Assembly: GCF_027595985.1 (NCBI RefSeq) | Contig: NC_073306.1 | Coordinates: forward strand, 79,626,977 to 79,690,976 | From: Sorex araneus | Taxonomy: Eukaryota; Chordata; Mammalia; Eulipotyphla; Soricidae | Reading direction: 5' to 3' | Length of the DNA stretch: 64,000 nucleotides | In this document: one piece after another, positions 1 through 12,075 of the stretch | Layout of the letters: the number at the start of each line of letters is the position of its first letter | How positions within the stretch are numbered: the stretch's first letter is position 1 | The notes under the pieces: generated by a model | Databases searched by the model: none | Told to the model about the DNA's origin: nothing | The model's input: the letters and a program-made list of their open reading frames with translations, nothing else | Made by a program: the position numbers and the translations under genes

Positions 1-383
1 TATCAGTTTCACCCTTACTCTTGAATGGCTAATAGTACACTTCTGGTTGCACTGTTGAGTAGGTAATGGGCAAAGTGATTTTTGCTCCTCTTCACAGGCA
101 GGCAAAGAGGTACTGGCTTCTTGTTTCTCACGCTTCAATGTGGAATATAGCTTCCTACCAAATGTGGGGGCAAGGTGGGGGTAGGGTCCAGTTCTCAATC
201 TGTGTTAATTCTCCACCCCAGATGACCTTACCCATTCTTGTCTCTCCATTGGTTAAATCGGTTTAGTTCTTACAACTACCAGGATTTTCTTTCTTTTTGG
301 GGGGATTGGAGGGATGGGGGGAATGGAGCAAAAGCCACATTTCTGGAGGGAAATCTTGGCTCTATGTCTAAGAGAGGCCCCGG
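1..383. other. Unique AT-rich sequence
   Basis: No repeat, motif or exon is recognised here. Short reading frames in it have no recognisable similarity. Confidence 0.5.
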
Positions 384-487
384 TCAGTGCTCAGGTCAGG
401 ACACATATATGTGTGGTGTTGGAGACTTGAATCAGTATCAGCTGCATGCAAGGTAAGCATCTTAACCCCTGTACTATCTCTCCAGCC
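384..487 (-). mobile_element. Old SOR-type SINE fragment (antisense)
   Basis: Degraded antisense head and mid-body. The body word 'cagtgctcagg' sits at the left, and the right end reads as the reverse complement of the SINE head ('gtactatctctccagccc'). No poly-A side or TSD is visible. Confidence 0.6.
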
Positions 488-554
488 CTTCCTTTTCTTT
501 TCTGTGTGTGTGAAATATAACAGTTTTTTTGAAATTTTGGGGAAGGAGATGGGG

Positions 555-567
555 GGAGAGAGGGAGA

Positions 568-613
<46 letters not shown>
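555..613. repeat. (GA)n simple repeat
   Basis: Purine tract starting as GGGA/GA and becoming a pure GA dinucleotide run of about 40 bases. Confidence 0.95.
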
Positions 614-615
<2 letters not shown>

Positions 616-639
616 ATGCTCAAGAAAAGAACAGGGCTT

Positions 640-1796
640 CTCCAGAATGGGGAGAGAGCCCCAATTTTGTTTTAGAACATTGATATATATGTTTATGTAT
701 CTTTTAAAATATTTTATCTATCATTATAATATGTTTGGAGACTAGTAATGTTTCTGTGTGTGCTCGATCCACCATCTTGGCCTAAGCCCATATTTTTATA
801 ATGGAGTTGCAGAATATATTTGTGACATTCCAGAAAAACTAAGTCTTTTCTGATGTACCAAAGCAGGCATAAAATGCAAAGTACCAATTTATATTTTTTT
901 AAAGATTCTAAATTAGAGCTGAGCAATGCTACACTTGGATTGGTTCTTGCAAATTAAATAACGATTTCATTCAAGTTTATGGTCATGTAGGTTAATTAAA
1001 AATTTCTCTTTAGAAATACAGCCCCCAAGACTCTATGTAATTTAAATAGATTCTACATTCACACAGTGAGAATGGCAGTTTCAATATTTAATTCTTGCTT
1101 CGTAAACTTTGAAGACTAAAAACACATCCTCACTAAGTTGTGAATACTCTTTATGTTGGAAGCGACTCACTAAAGGAAACTTGAAGTTGCTAGGTAACTT
1201 GGTGCCTGTGGAAAGCATCTGATAAAATGTATTTAAATCAGATTTCCTGCAGCAGATGGGCAAATTGAAGTGGAAAATAAATTCAAATCATCTGATACTG
1301 GCTTTTCTTGCTATAACTAGAATCTCCTTGCAGTCAAAGCTCACATACATCTTTGCTGGGCAATTTAGGGTAGGCCTAGCTGTAGGTATCATATTTCCCT
1401 CCCCCCAGCATTAAATCAGACAAGCTTTATGATTTGAATTTCATACCATTAACTAGGGAAGACTCACTCATCATTGACCATGACATAGAGAATGAAGCAT
1501 CCTTACATGAGTTAAGCTTTTCTTGTCTCTTCAGTGGGTAAAATGCACTCCTGTACAGTGAAAAGACCTAGTTGGGGTGGGCCTTCTCTTTGGTTCTTTT
1601 AGAAAGTTAAAAATTAAATTCAATAGTCAGTGAGACTGAACTGGATGGTAGTAAGTAAAACAATCTAGAATTCCTCAGTCTTCCATGGTTCTGACCAGGA
1701 GCTCTTAGAAATCAAAAGAAACAGTGATTGTATACAAAGGTGCACATATATAAGATAGTTATGAGCATTACCCAATAATTGAGTTGTCAATACCTA
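640..1796. other. Unique intergenic sequence
   Basis: AT-rich with no recognisable repeat or gene. Confidence 0.5.
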
Positions 1797-1935
1797 TTTT
1801 TTGTTTTGTTTTGTTTATACCCAGCTGTGTTCAGGGCTTACTATTGGCTCTATACTAAGGGGTCACTCATAACAGTGCTCAGGGGACCATATGCAATGCA
1901 AGTGCCTTAACTTTGATACTATTTCTCTAGCCTCA
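1797..1935 (-). mobile_element. Old SOR-type SINE (antisense)
   Basis: Begins with a T-rich stretch (the poly-A side) and ends with 'ctatttctctagcctc', the complement of the SINE head. The internal 'gtgctcaggggaccatatg' is diagnostic. Confidence 0.75.
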
Positions 1936-2484
1936 GACTTGCCACTGCTTGAACTTATATAGGATGTAAATTAGTAGATGCTTCCAGTTATTTATCAAGA
2001 TATTTTTATAAGACCAGAGAGTATTGAGGGCAAGCTGGGTGCAGAGGGGTGCTAAATATGCATAATAATATGTAAGTAATTCTTCAGAAATCTTCAGAAC
2101 TCCATTTCTAACCCACCAAATAATTCAGTTTTCTAAAAGTTGGTAAATTTGCACAAAAAATTATTCAAAAGCAATCTGATAGTTAACTGGCAGTTCTGGA
2201 ACCAAGTAACTAATGACACCTGGGAATGCCCCCAGAGATGTGCCATTGCCTCTTGAATGATATGCAAGATAAGTGAGGGTAAACAAGGACAGCAATTCTT
2301 CATCCTCAGCATCCATGTCTTGATAATGTACTGTGAGAAAATTTTTCATGAGAATCAGAGAAGACTTGAGCCTGTAGAGTCACAGTACTAGGAAGCAAAG
2401 ATAAGAGAAAATGACCTCATAAGTTGCCACAGTATGGAGCATGTTGAGTTGCCACCACCTGGCTAGCTAGACCCTTTACTTGCC

Positions 2485-2630
2485 TTATTTCATTTCATTA
2501 TCACAGCAAACCACCCCAGAACACACAGCATTTTCCATTTTATAGACAATATAACAGAGTCTCCAGGGCCAACTGAATGACTGACCTTCAGTAGCAGGAC
2601 CACCCTATTTCAGGCCCTAGGCTGCTTCTT
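2485..2630 (-). mobile_element. MIR SINE fragment (antisense)
   Basis: The pattern 'cattttccattttatagacaat' followed by 'gtctccagggccaac' follows the antisense MIR core (tail of the tRNA-derived ancient SINE). It is heavily diverged. Confidence 0.45.
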
Positions 2631-2639
2631 CAGGAGGCC

Positions 2640-5600
2640 CAGAATCAGGGAGGAAAGGAAAGAGAGCATAAGCACTCTCACAGAAGTGTATATTTGTTCA
2701 ACTTTTTAGAGAGAAATTTTGCAACAACCATCAAAATGATAAGTGTCTATATCATCAGACTGGGGACCATCACCTCCTGGGAATTTTTTATGGATTTCCC
2801 AAGCACACAATAATATATGGAGAAGAGCTCATTTGTAATAGAGAGAAGTTGGAAAATTCTTACATATCTATGAATGGGATACTGTTGGACAATTACTGGC
2901 AAAATTACCCAATAGAATACCCCACATTTATTAAGTAGTACTAAATCCTTTGATTACAGGTACCACACATGGTCTCCTGAGCTAGGAGCAATCTCTGAGC
3001 ACTGCTGAAACACTCCCTCCAAGAAAAATAAGGAGTAAGTTTATGTGGACATATAAGAAGATATTCTTACTATCATTCAATTAAAAAATAAAAAGGCAAA
3101 TTGCACCTGAGCACATCAGAAAGAGTGAAGTTGAGAAGCCTACACATTTGATGTCATCAATGGTGCACTTCTAGGGAGTAAGATGAGGGTGGTTCTTGGG
3201 AAAGTAAAAAGGGAAACTTTTCTCTTTATATTATTCTGAGCTCTCTGGTTTTATTTTTTCCCTAATAAGCAAGTATGACTTTCATTAGAAAAAATAAACC
3301 CTTGAAGAAGTCACTTTGAACTTAGAAAATAATGGAAGTTTTTTATAACACAAAAATGAAGTGGGTCAGGATCTGGTAGAGAATAAAAGGAAGGCAGACG
3401 ATGATTAAGGAGCTAATGATCACCAAAGGTCATTTATGTCTTCATGCTAATTGCCAAGACAGAATCCCTAAGCACTTGAGCATTGGATGAGTACACCTTG
3501 AAGGCAGAAGACCAAAAAGGAAACCATAATATTCTTGTGATGACTTGTCAAACCAATGTCCCAATGCTTTGATATTCCCTAAACCTTGTTCAGTGCCTGG
3601 AACATGTACCTCAGTAGCTCTGTTCATATAAGACATGAGTAGTATAAAGAAAGACTGTAGGCAGCTCAGGTAGAACTTCCACCCCCGCCCCCAATTTTTC
3701 TGGCTGTAACAAACCATTCTAATCTCAGGATGAATGGGGTCATCTGTGACAGCTGCAGCCTGGACTACATGGAAATATTCCCTCTCTAGTGTGGAGGCAG
3801 ATTGCATTTGCCTGGCTAATCCATCCATACACTGGAGAAATGAGAAAAGGCCCAAACTATCCATATGTGCTATAGACTCCAACAGGAGATGAGTCTACCA
3901 ACAGGGTATTTGTTTTTTTGGCCACTCCTCTTTCTGATAATGTCAACATTTTTCTTGTTTCCTTAGTTTTCTTTGCTCTGGAGCTAAAAGTAATTTCAGC
4001 TGAGTAACTCTCTGAGAAGCTTCAGACTTTTTGCAGAAGAGTGAACATGTTTGCCAAACTTTCTGTGAAAATAGAGTTTATCTGTTTTCTTTCTCCCATC
4101 TCAAATTCTTCATATTCCTATTATTTTGTCCTAATTGGATTTCCTTTGGATGTTTAAAAAAATCATTGTAATCTACCTAGTAATAATGATATCTAATGTT
4201 TAAGAGAGCTTATTATGAGTCAGTCACCATTTAAAATCAATTAACATAATACTCATTAGTCAAAATAGGTGCCATAATGATCGCCATTTGGTTAGAAAAT
4301 AAGATTGAAGAGGTGAAGGAATGTGCAAGCACTGAACTAGGATTCAAGGCATTATCAGTCTCGCTCCAAAGCATGTTCATGTAAAGTGCTATTATGCATC
4401 CCAGTAAGATAAAATTCATCTGGTAGGGGTGGCAGGAAGACAAAATCTTTCTCAACCAAGAGAAACTCTGTCTTCCCAGAAGTCTGGGTGCTTCTGTCCT
4501 GTCCTTGTCTTCCCTTCTCTCCAGGGAATTCTCAATTCAACACCTTTAACATGGAGGTGTACTTGGCCCAGAATCTTCAGCTTCCCTATCCACCATGCCT
4601 CAAGCATCTGACTTCTTCCTGTCCACTGGAACCCATATTAATTTCTTCTTTGTTACCAGGATTTGCCTTTGCTGGTGGCACCAAAAAAGTGGTACATTAA
4701 AAAATAGCATGTCATCCAATTCTCTGAAATATTAGTTAATATGTTTTTATAATCATGGCCACCACCTTCTGGGCTTCAAAGGTGCATCAGACACCTTTTA
4801 TTCTTACCTCACTTCCTCTCAGCATACCTTTTGCTGCAGATCCAGATCCAGATTCAGTCAGACGGGGATAGTGGCTTAGCCGGTCTGTGAATCTACTATA
4901 CTCTATAAACTGGGCATATACTGACTAGATGCCTCTGAGCACTGTTACCCTCTGTGTCTAGCTTTGCTAATAAGGCTGGGCACTAGTTGGTAGAGCTGCC
5001 CTGCCCTGCTCTTAGGCAGACAGTTCTGACTCTCTCTGAATGGTTCATGGGCATAAGTAGCTTGAAATGTCAATGTGTATTATTTTTCCCTTTATAGACG
5101 TTTGAGAAAGAGACATCTGGATACACCTGTGAGGAAAGCAGCAAGACTGATGGATTCTGGTTTTGGTCTATGAAATCCACCACAGGGACATGACAGAGAG
5201 TCAGCAACTAAGTAGACAGGACATGACCTGTCTTCTGTGTGATATGCTTGTATTTGTGCATTGAGTTTGTGAATAGCATAGCCATGGTGATGCGGTTTAG
5301 ACTACATGTAGATATAGCATAATCGATTCTTTTTCACCAAAGCTGATAGACCCTGCATGGCGGGATATCTGTCCACATTAGTGTAACTGGCACAGGTAAG
5401 GCAGAATTCTGAAGAAGACTGATCAGTCACTTTAGAAACGAGATAATCACACCAGACTCAAACCCACAACTAAATCTCACACCTATTTTGTATATGATTT
5501 TTGCCTTTCTTGACCTCATTGCCATTGTCAATACCCACTAGCTGAGTACTTACAGAATGTCTTCTTTACTGGTATGAGATTCCATTCAATGTAGCCTAGA

Positions 5601-6295
5601 TTAGGAAATCCACTTGGTGATAAGGTGTGTGTATGTGTGTGTGTGTGTGTATAACAATAGAGTTATGACCGTGACAGTGATTGTCTAACACTGTATTTCC
5701 TTACTCAGAAGCCAGCCTGGTGGAATAACGGAGTACCTGTGAAAGTCTTTTATGGTGCAACCTTAAGAATGACAACCTACAGGATAAACTGCTTCCTCCA
5801 GCAGGCAGTATGTGCACAGAAACAACATGTTCTCAAACTGCTCCATATGCTGGTACAGAAATGCAAGGGTAGCAAGAGATTCAGTCCCTTTGACCATCAT
5901 TCTCGGCGACACACTTGTAAAAAATTCAAGGTTAATTTACTCAAATTGCTCAGAGGAATGGATGCTGCTGCCACAGAGTGGAGGAAGCAAAAGTAGACAG
6001 GAGTTGATATAGGGGCCAAAGGCTCAAGGGGACATCTCTTGCTTTGCTGATGACTCATTGCCCTGTAATACTATCAATGGAAACCACAGCAACCTCAGTC
6101 CATGGGGTAAAAATAATAACTTAGACTCCTTGATGACACAGGTCTAAGTCACCTTACCTGGAAAGCAATCCAGACCAGCTGAGGTGTTGGTAAAGGGTAA
6201 GGGAAATCTAGAAGGAGTGGTAAATGATTAAGATGACTAATGTTAAGTACAGTCTTGGGACCACTAGAAGTGGAGACAGGCACATATTACATAAC
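2640..6295. other. Long unique intergenic stretch
   Basis: It contains a (GT)n run at about 5622-5651 and a faint possible SINE remnant near 2945-3030. A 146-codon minus-strand frame at 3442-3882 shows no recognisable domain. Nothing else is supported. Confidence 0.5.
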
Positions 6296-6529
6296 TGTAG
6301 CACTGTCGTTCCATTGTTCATCAATTTGCTCTAGTGGGCACCAGTAACGTCTCCATTATGGACTTATTGTTACTGTTTTTGGCATATCAAATATGCCATG
6401 GGTATCTTGCCAGGCTCTGCTGTGCAGGCGGGATACTCTCAGTAGCTTGCGGGGCTCTCTGAGAGGGATGGAGGAATCGAACGTGGGTTGGCCGAGTGCA
6501 AGGCAAACGCCCTACCCGCTGTGCTATCA
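6296..6529 (-). mobile_element. RTE-tailed SINE (tRNA head), antisense
   Basis: On the minus strand it runs tRNA head, then a body unlike the poly-A class ('gagagtatcccgcctgcac', 'ggcatattg' complement), then a 3' tail complementary to 'ggcaccagtaacgtctcc'. That tail matches the end of the RTE reading frame at 15392-15430. The tail ends in short TAG/CTG-type repeats, not poly-A. Confidence 0.85.
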
Positions 6530-6683
6530 GCTATTTTATGTCTTTCAAGTCTTTTAAGTTATGTAATAACTGCATACAAAGGCTTGAAGGCTGTCTCATA
6601 TAAAGAAGGCTCTGTGATGAGGATAAAGTCAAATAAAAGATTGCAGGATGCATTAACTACTTTTACTTGTATTGGGGGAGGGT

Positions 6684-6878
6684 ATTTTTGGGGTTTTTTG
6701 TTTGTTTGTTTTTTCCTTACCCAGTGTAAGTAAACCTTACTCAAGGTTTACTTCTGTCTCTGTTCCTAGGGATCATTTCTGACAGGGATGGGAGACCACA
6801 TGTGGTGCTGGGTATTGAACTCATGTCAGCTGCATGCAAGGCAAAAGTCTTACTCACTGTACTATCTCACTGGCCCTA
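6684..6878 (-). mobile_element. SOR-type SINE, poly-A class (antisense)
   Basis: A T/G-rich 'gttttttgtttg' tail leads into 'gagaccacatgtggtgctgg' and ends in the complement of the tRNA head ('ctatctcactggccct'). Moderately diverged. Confidence 0.75.
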
Positions 6879-6902
6879 GATTGACTATTTTTAAAAAAAG
6901 AG

Positions 6903-7099
6903 GTCAGAGAAAGTTCAGAGACAGTAAAGGAGTTAAGACACTTGCTCTGAATGTGGTCAACTCCAGTTCTATACCCCAGCAACCAATGGTCCCCTGAACA
7001 CCACCACACCACCAAGAGTGATCCCTGAACACAGACCGTGGAGGAGCCTCTGATCACTGCTGGGTGTAACCCTACCAGTGCCTTCAAAAATAAAAATTA
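6903..7099 (+). mobile_element. Old SOR-type SINE
   Basis: Sense copy with the older head form ('cagtaaaggagttaagacac'), 'aatggtcccctgaacaccac' and 'tgatccctgaacacag', ending in an A-rich tail. It abuts the antisense copy to its left, so the two form an inverted pair. Confidence 0.7.
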
Positions 7100-7756
7100 G
7101 GTAAGATTTATGTGATAATGTGACTTTTGAGCAGACACCTAAATAAAAATACACAGAGAAGAGCATGACTGAGAGAAAGACACAGATCAAGAGCAAGGGC
7201 ATTCTTGGTGTGTTTGAGGAAGCAAGTATGACTTGAGAGGGGTGAGAGAAAAGGAGGCTGGTGTGAGGCATAATCAGGAAGGCATCTGGAGCCAGACAAG
7301 GAAGGACTTTGGAGAGAGGATGCTGGGTCCCCTGTGATGTGATGGGAACCATTACAGGTTTTGAGGACATGGAGGGTATATCTTATATTTATACAGCATG
7401 CTTGGGATTCTGAGCACTGGCTGAAAGGGGTCTAGAATGGGCACAATGACACCAATTAAGAGACCACAGCAATAGAGTTGGGATCCCATTGAAGATGAGT
7501 TTCCTGGGTGCACAGAGCAAGGGAAGGGAGTTGTAGAACATTGGGTTTTGTTGAATGGTATTACCATGTTTCACAGCTGACTTCAATTACCCTGGAACAA
7601 AAGCTACCTCAGTTTTTTCCCCCCTAAGTTTTCTCAAGCAGTGCTTAGGAGGTCCAGGGGCTACTTTCAGTGAAACTCGGTTAGTTAGGACAATAGTTCC
7701 ATGTAGTGGCCTGAGAATGTGACGCTACTCAGGCCCTGTGATTCTGTAAGTTACCC

Positions 7757-7897
7757 AGGCCACACCAGGGTGACCCAGTGGTACTTAGGGATATCCAAAG
7801 CTGTCCTTGGTGATAAATGGAGGACTGTGTGGTGCCAGGAATTCAATCCAGATCAGGCTGATGCAATGCATGTGCCCTAACCCATCTCTCCAACTCT
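7757..7897 (-). mobile_element. Old SOR-type SINE (antisense)
   Basis: Diverged copy with 'ggtgccaggaattcaatcc' and the head complement 'ccctaacccatctctccaac'. Confidence 0.6.
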
Positions 7898-8246
7898 TTT
7901 AAATTTTGTAAATCTTTTATGATGAATGATACAACTTAATAGATCTAATAATGAACCTTCAGAAAATGCCTCAGAAATCATAGGAATAGGGATTTGGGAA
8001 ATGACTTAGAACTTAAGTTCAGATCCCAGTAGTGCCATATAAAAGTGCTAGAGCTTGTGCTCCCCCAGAAGAAAAAGCCCAAAAGAGAGTTCCATGGTAA
8101 AAAAAAACTTGAGTCACGTGTGAGAGGCCATGCACTTAGGCCTTGGTTCCATGCATGCACCAAGACAATGCTGACAATCCCATAGCTGTGGCATCCCTGA
8201 CAAGGAAATTAATACAATTTTTATTTTTAAAGAATAGAAATAATGT

Positions 8247-8430
8247 CTTTCTGTTTTTTGTGGTTTTTTGGGGAGTCACACCCGGTGATGCACAGGGGTC
8301 ACTCCTGGCTCTGCACTCAGGAATTACCCCTGATGGTGCTCAGGGGATCATATGGGATGCTGGGAATTGAACCCGGGTTGGCCAAGAGCAAGGCAGACTC
8401 CTTACCCACTGTGCTATCGCTCCAGCCCCC
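8247..8430 (-). mobile_element. SOR SINE, poly-A class (antisense) with 16-bp TSD
   Basis: Near-complete young copy: T-rich tail side, 'gggtcac'-like body, and head complement 'gctatcgctccagcccc'. The 16-bp TSD 'aatgtctttctgtttt' is seen at 8242-8257 and 8431-8446. Confidence 0.95.
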
Positions 8431-8446
8431 AATGTCTTTCTGTTTT

Positions 8447-9509
8447 AAACTTAGGTTACATGGATTTCAAAATCAACCCTATCCTTTTAATATACAGGCC
8501 CAAGGACAGGTAAGAAAGTATGCTCTTCCTACATACACACCCAACTCACCTCTTCTCATTTAACTCCTAATAGCCCAGGGACAGGAGCAGCTGGTGATTA
8601 TCACTGAGTAAGTGACAGAGCTCTGGATCCAAAGCAGAGGAACGTTCCAGAGCCCTCTCCCCACAGCGACAGCTCTGAACTTCCCATCTTGAGTGACTCT
8701 GGGGAAGGCCCTCATTCTTTGGTGGCCTTATTTTATCTTTTTAGGTTCTTTCCAATTCTTCTGATTAGAAAAAACAGGGTGAGCTGACCATTTCAAGTTT
8801 TGCTGGCCTGAAAGAAAATCATGAAGAGCAGTGGTTCCATTTGTTTATGAAGATTTCCCAAAGTTAGAGTGATTCCTTTGCTCTTAGAAAATCGTTTGGT
8901 GCAATGACAGGCATGGGGAGGCATTTCATTCTGAACTCTCCTTATGATGTCTGTTGCAGTGATCCTGCTGGGTCACGATTTTCTCCCAGAAAGCTACAGT
9001 ACTGCCTTTTTACTTAAAAGAAGAAGAAGAATAAAAAGAAGAAATGAAAAGAAAGGAGAAAACCATTAATGCAGTTGCATCACTGAAGAAGGAAAGAAAC
9101 ATATGTGTGATCTGCCCATGAAATAGAGTAGTTGCCCCCATGTGGAAGCAGCCCTTTTCATGTGCTGGCTGTGAGCCTGTCCTCATGCTGGGGTGGAGAA
9201 ACTCATTATTGCTCAGAGTAACCAAGAAACACGGCTGGGCAAAGGGAGGCAGGAGACCAAAGGCCCAGAGCGCTCCCACCAAATTGGATCCTAGAAAGTC
9301 TGACACTGGGGCATCTACTAAAGTTGCTCAGCAGCCACTTGCTTTCTACGGTGAAATGGCAGGGATAAAGGGGATGCTCCTGGGAGATCGGAGCATTGCC
9401 CGGTATTAACCACTGGACAGAAGGATCATGGAGTTGGTGGCCAGGTAGGATAAGTGCAAAAGTAGCAGACCCAGGGGGCAGAGAGTACAGGAGTTAAGGT
9501 GCATGTCTT
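8447..9509. other. Unique intergenic sequence, possible MIR remnants
   Basis: Faint MIR-like words occur around 8580-8760 ('agtaagtgacagagctctgg'). The rest is unique, with an AAG-rich patch near 9015-9060. No gene is seen. Confidence 0.4.
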
Positions 9510-9702
9510 TTTGTTTTGTTTTGTTTTGTTTTGATTTGGGGGCCATACCAGTTGTATGGCTCATACCGGGACTTACTCCTGGCTCTGCACTCAGGGATTA
9601 TTCCTGGAAGGCCCAGGAGACTACCTGGAGTGCTGGGGATCAAACCCAGGTCGCCTCTGTGCAAGATGAGTGCCCTACTTGCAGTACTATCACTCTGATC
9701 CC
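9510..9702 (-). mobile_element. SOR-type SINE, poly-A class (antisense)
   Basis: A (TTTTG)n tail leads into 'ggctctgcactcaggg' and 'ggggatcaaacccaggtcg', ending in the head complement. Confidence 0.85.
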
Positions 9703-9734
9703 TAAGGGGCTTGTCTTACATAAAGCTAATCCCA

Positions 9735-9865
9735 GTTTGGTCTCTGCCTCCCCATGTGATCTCTGAGCATCACCAGGAGTGATCTATGAGCGAAGAGGCA
9801 GGTAAGAAAAGTCCTTGAGCACCAGCAGGTGTGTCCTCAAACCACAAAACAAACAAAGAAAAAGT
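9735..9865 (+). mobile_element. SOR-type SINE 3' half
   Basis: 'gagcatcaccaggagtgatc' and an A-rich CAAA tail are recognisable. The tRNA head is missing or eroded. Confidence 0.5.
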
Positions 9866-10529
9866 ATCAGACCTTCACTTGTCCAACTTGTATATATACC
9901 TTATGTATACGGTATGTATATCAGCATTCCTGGAAGCATCAGGAAACCTCTACAGCTCAGAAAATCCTTCCATCTTTGACACTACAGCTCAGAAAATCCT
10001 TTCATCTTTGACAGTTCAGCGGCTTTTTACCCCTCCTCTTTGCTTCTGTCTTCTTGGCTGCCTATACTGTTTGCATGATGAACTTCTGCCACTGGAGTTG
10101 GTGTGCCCTGCCCAAATGGCATTTCAGTATGGCTGTCCCTGGTGCTTAGCATCCTTGTCTAGATTAACGTGTCTGTGGCATATGGTGCAAATGGCCTGTC
10201 GCTGGGCCTCAGAATCAGTTTAAAATATCTGCCAGACTGCTGAGAGAACTTCTTTGGCGACATGCCTGTGGCCCCAGTATCTGAGGAAGGAAAACAACAT
10301 TGTTTGAAAATTAGTTACAGTGAATTTTTATTGTGTAAAACCTAAAATATGGCTCCCTGCCCTTCTCTCCATCTCTCACTCTTTCCCATTGGAATCTGAG
10401 CTAAAGAAATAAGTATGCATTCTGAGGTAGAATGCCGAGGGCAATGGATAATTTTGAGAAGGGTGTTCATGGCATTGGATCTTTGTTGGCCCTCCATCTT
10501 GCTCTGTTACATAAAGACAAGTATGAAAT
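9866..10529. other. Unique sequence with a short local duplication
   Basis: A roughly 30-bp direct duplication ('acagctcagaaaatcctt' and flanks) occurs around 9950-10012. No gene is supported. Confidence 0.4.
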
Positions 10530-10670
10530 TTTACAAACACCAAAACTTTGTATTTCGTCCTCTCTGTAAGTATTCGCTCCATTTTGCAGACAAGAAGACT
10601 GAGGTTCAGAGAGATTTTTAAAATGTTGCCAAACCATCATCATTGTTCAATCCCGGGCCTATCTGATGCC
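10530..10670 (-). mobile_element. MIR SINE fragment (antisense)
   Basis: 'ccattttgcagacaagaag' followed by 'actgaggttcagagag' is the classic antisense MIR core. Confidence 0.75.
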
Positions 10671-10708
10671 TACAGCGATAATTATTTTCATTCTAAATTC
10701 AAACACAG

Positions 10709-10887
10709 GGGCTGGAGAGATAGCACAGCGGGTAGGGCGTTTGCCTTGCACTCGGCCAACCATTCAAATCCCAGCATCCCATACGGTCCCCTGAGCACGG
10801 CCAGGGGTAATTCCTGAGTGCAGAGCCAGGAGTAACCCCTGTGCATCGCCAGGTGTGACCCAAAAAGCAAAAAAAAAAAAAAACCAC
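10709..10887 (+). mobile_element. SOR SINE, poly-A class, with 15-bp TSD
   Basis: Full-length young copy: tRNA-like head with A and B boxes, 'ggtcccctgagcac' body, and A15 tail. The TSD 'ctaaattcaaacaca' occurs at 10693-10707 and 10888-10902. Confidence 0.97.
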
Positions 10888-10902
10888 CTAAATTCAAACA
10901 CA

Positions 10903-11789
10903 GACCACTGTCCAAACTGATATTACATGCACATTGAAACAGCCCTGGGGCAGGGGCAGTTCACAACTGCAGCTGAATGGGCAGAACCTGGCAGCTACAT
11001 AGGCGCTGTCAGCAAGTGCTTACGGATTCTTGCACACACTCTTCGTCTGGCTCTTCTCTCAGTGTGCTTAATGCTCCTCCTCATTGTTCCTGGTAGGTTG
11101 CCTGATGGGGTTCTCACTCCTAAATCCAAGAGAAGCAGATCCTGCCGTCCTTGGGATTAGCCCCTCTTGATGAGTGATGACCTTGGGGCTGGAGACAGCT
11201 GACCTGCATGCAGAGAGGAGATGTCAAAGGTTCTTCCTCTGGCTCAATCTGGATTGATGAACCAGAATAATTCTGGCAGCAGGGCTGAGGGAACAGGTCT
11301 CCACAAGCCTCTTTTCTCAGTGCTGGTGCATGAGGAGTGTTTGGGCAATTTCTAAGTTATACCGTCTCTTTTCCATGACAGATATTTGTAAAGTATTCAC
11401 TGCCAACTTCATTCACTGTTGCCACACCAAACAATTGTCATAGTCCTAGAACAGACTGCATCCAGTGATGACTCACTCATACCTTGAAGCACTGCTTTAC
11501 AGGAATCTTTCACTTAAAATACCTCTTCTTTCTTTCTATGTCATGAAAATTCTAGACCTGCTGCAAGGCCCTGCTCAATTCATCTTCTCCAAAAAGTTTT
11601 CAAATTCACCCTGCTAGTACAGTGACAATAATGACAGCAATTCCAATGTGGGTGCTCAGGAGCTGAGAGGCCACTTTCAGTGATATTCAGAGTCAGACAA
11701 GATCAATCAACAGTAGGCCCAGCAGAGCAGCTGTGTTGGGATCCCCAGGACCCCCTGACAGTGGTCAGGGACCACCAGGGCACCAGGGC
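10903..11789. other. Unique intergenic sequence
   Basis: No recognisable repeat or gene. Confidence 0.45.
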
Positions 11790-11893
11790 TACACCAGGTG
11801 ATGCTCAGTGGGCCATGCATGGCTAAGAATTGAACTCAGGTCCTGACTCATGCATGGCCTATGCCCTGTCCCCTGAGCCATCTTCCCAGCCTC
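11790..11893 (-). mobile_element. Old SOR-type SINE fragment (antisense)
   Basis: 'gatgctcagtgggccatgca' and 'gaattgaactcaggtcctga' lie upstream of a head complement ending 'gccatcttcccagcc'. Confidence 0.6.
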
Positions 11894-11922
11894 AACATCA
11901 TTTCTTTTTAAATATATTGGTT

Positions 11923-12075
11923 GGGGCTGGGGCAATAGCACAGCGGGTAGGGATTTTGCCTTGCATGCGGCCCACCCGGGTTCGATTCCCAGCATCCCAT
12001 ATGACCCCCTGAGCACCTCCAGGAGTAATCCCTGAGTTCATGAGCCAGGAGTAACCCCTGTAAAATGCCAGGTGT
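11923..12075 (+). mobile_element. SOR SINE, 5' part, interrupted by L1
   Basis: Sense copy with complete head ('ggggctggggcaatagcac') and body. It stops inside 'aatgccaggtgt' where an L1 enters. The 3' remainder resumes at 14149-14185. The 14-bp target duplication (12062-12075 and 14149-14162) shows the SINE was present before the L1. Confidence 0.93.

Noticed and set aside
3442..3882. 146-codon minus-strand frame as a gene
   Set aside because: No recognisable motif, no splice or promoter context. Length is compatible with chance.
10709..10760. Genuine tRNA genes
   Set aside because: The A and B boxes belong to SINE heads. They lack a cloverleaf 3' half and are repeated dozens of times with SINE bodies.
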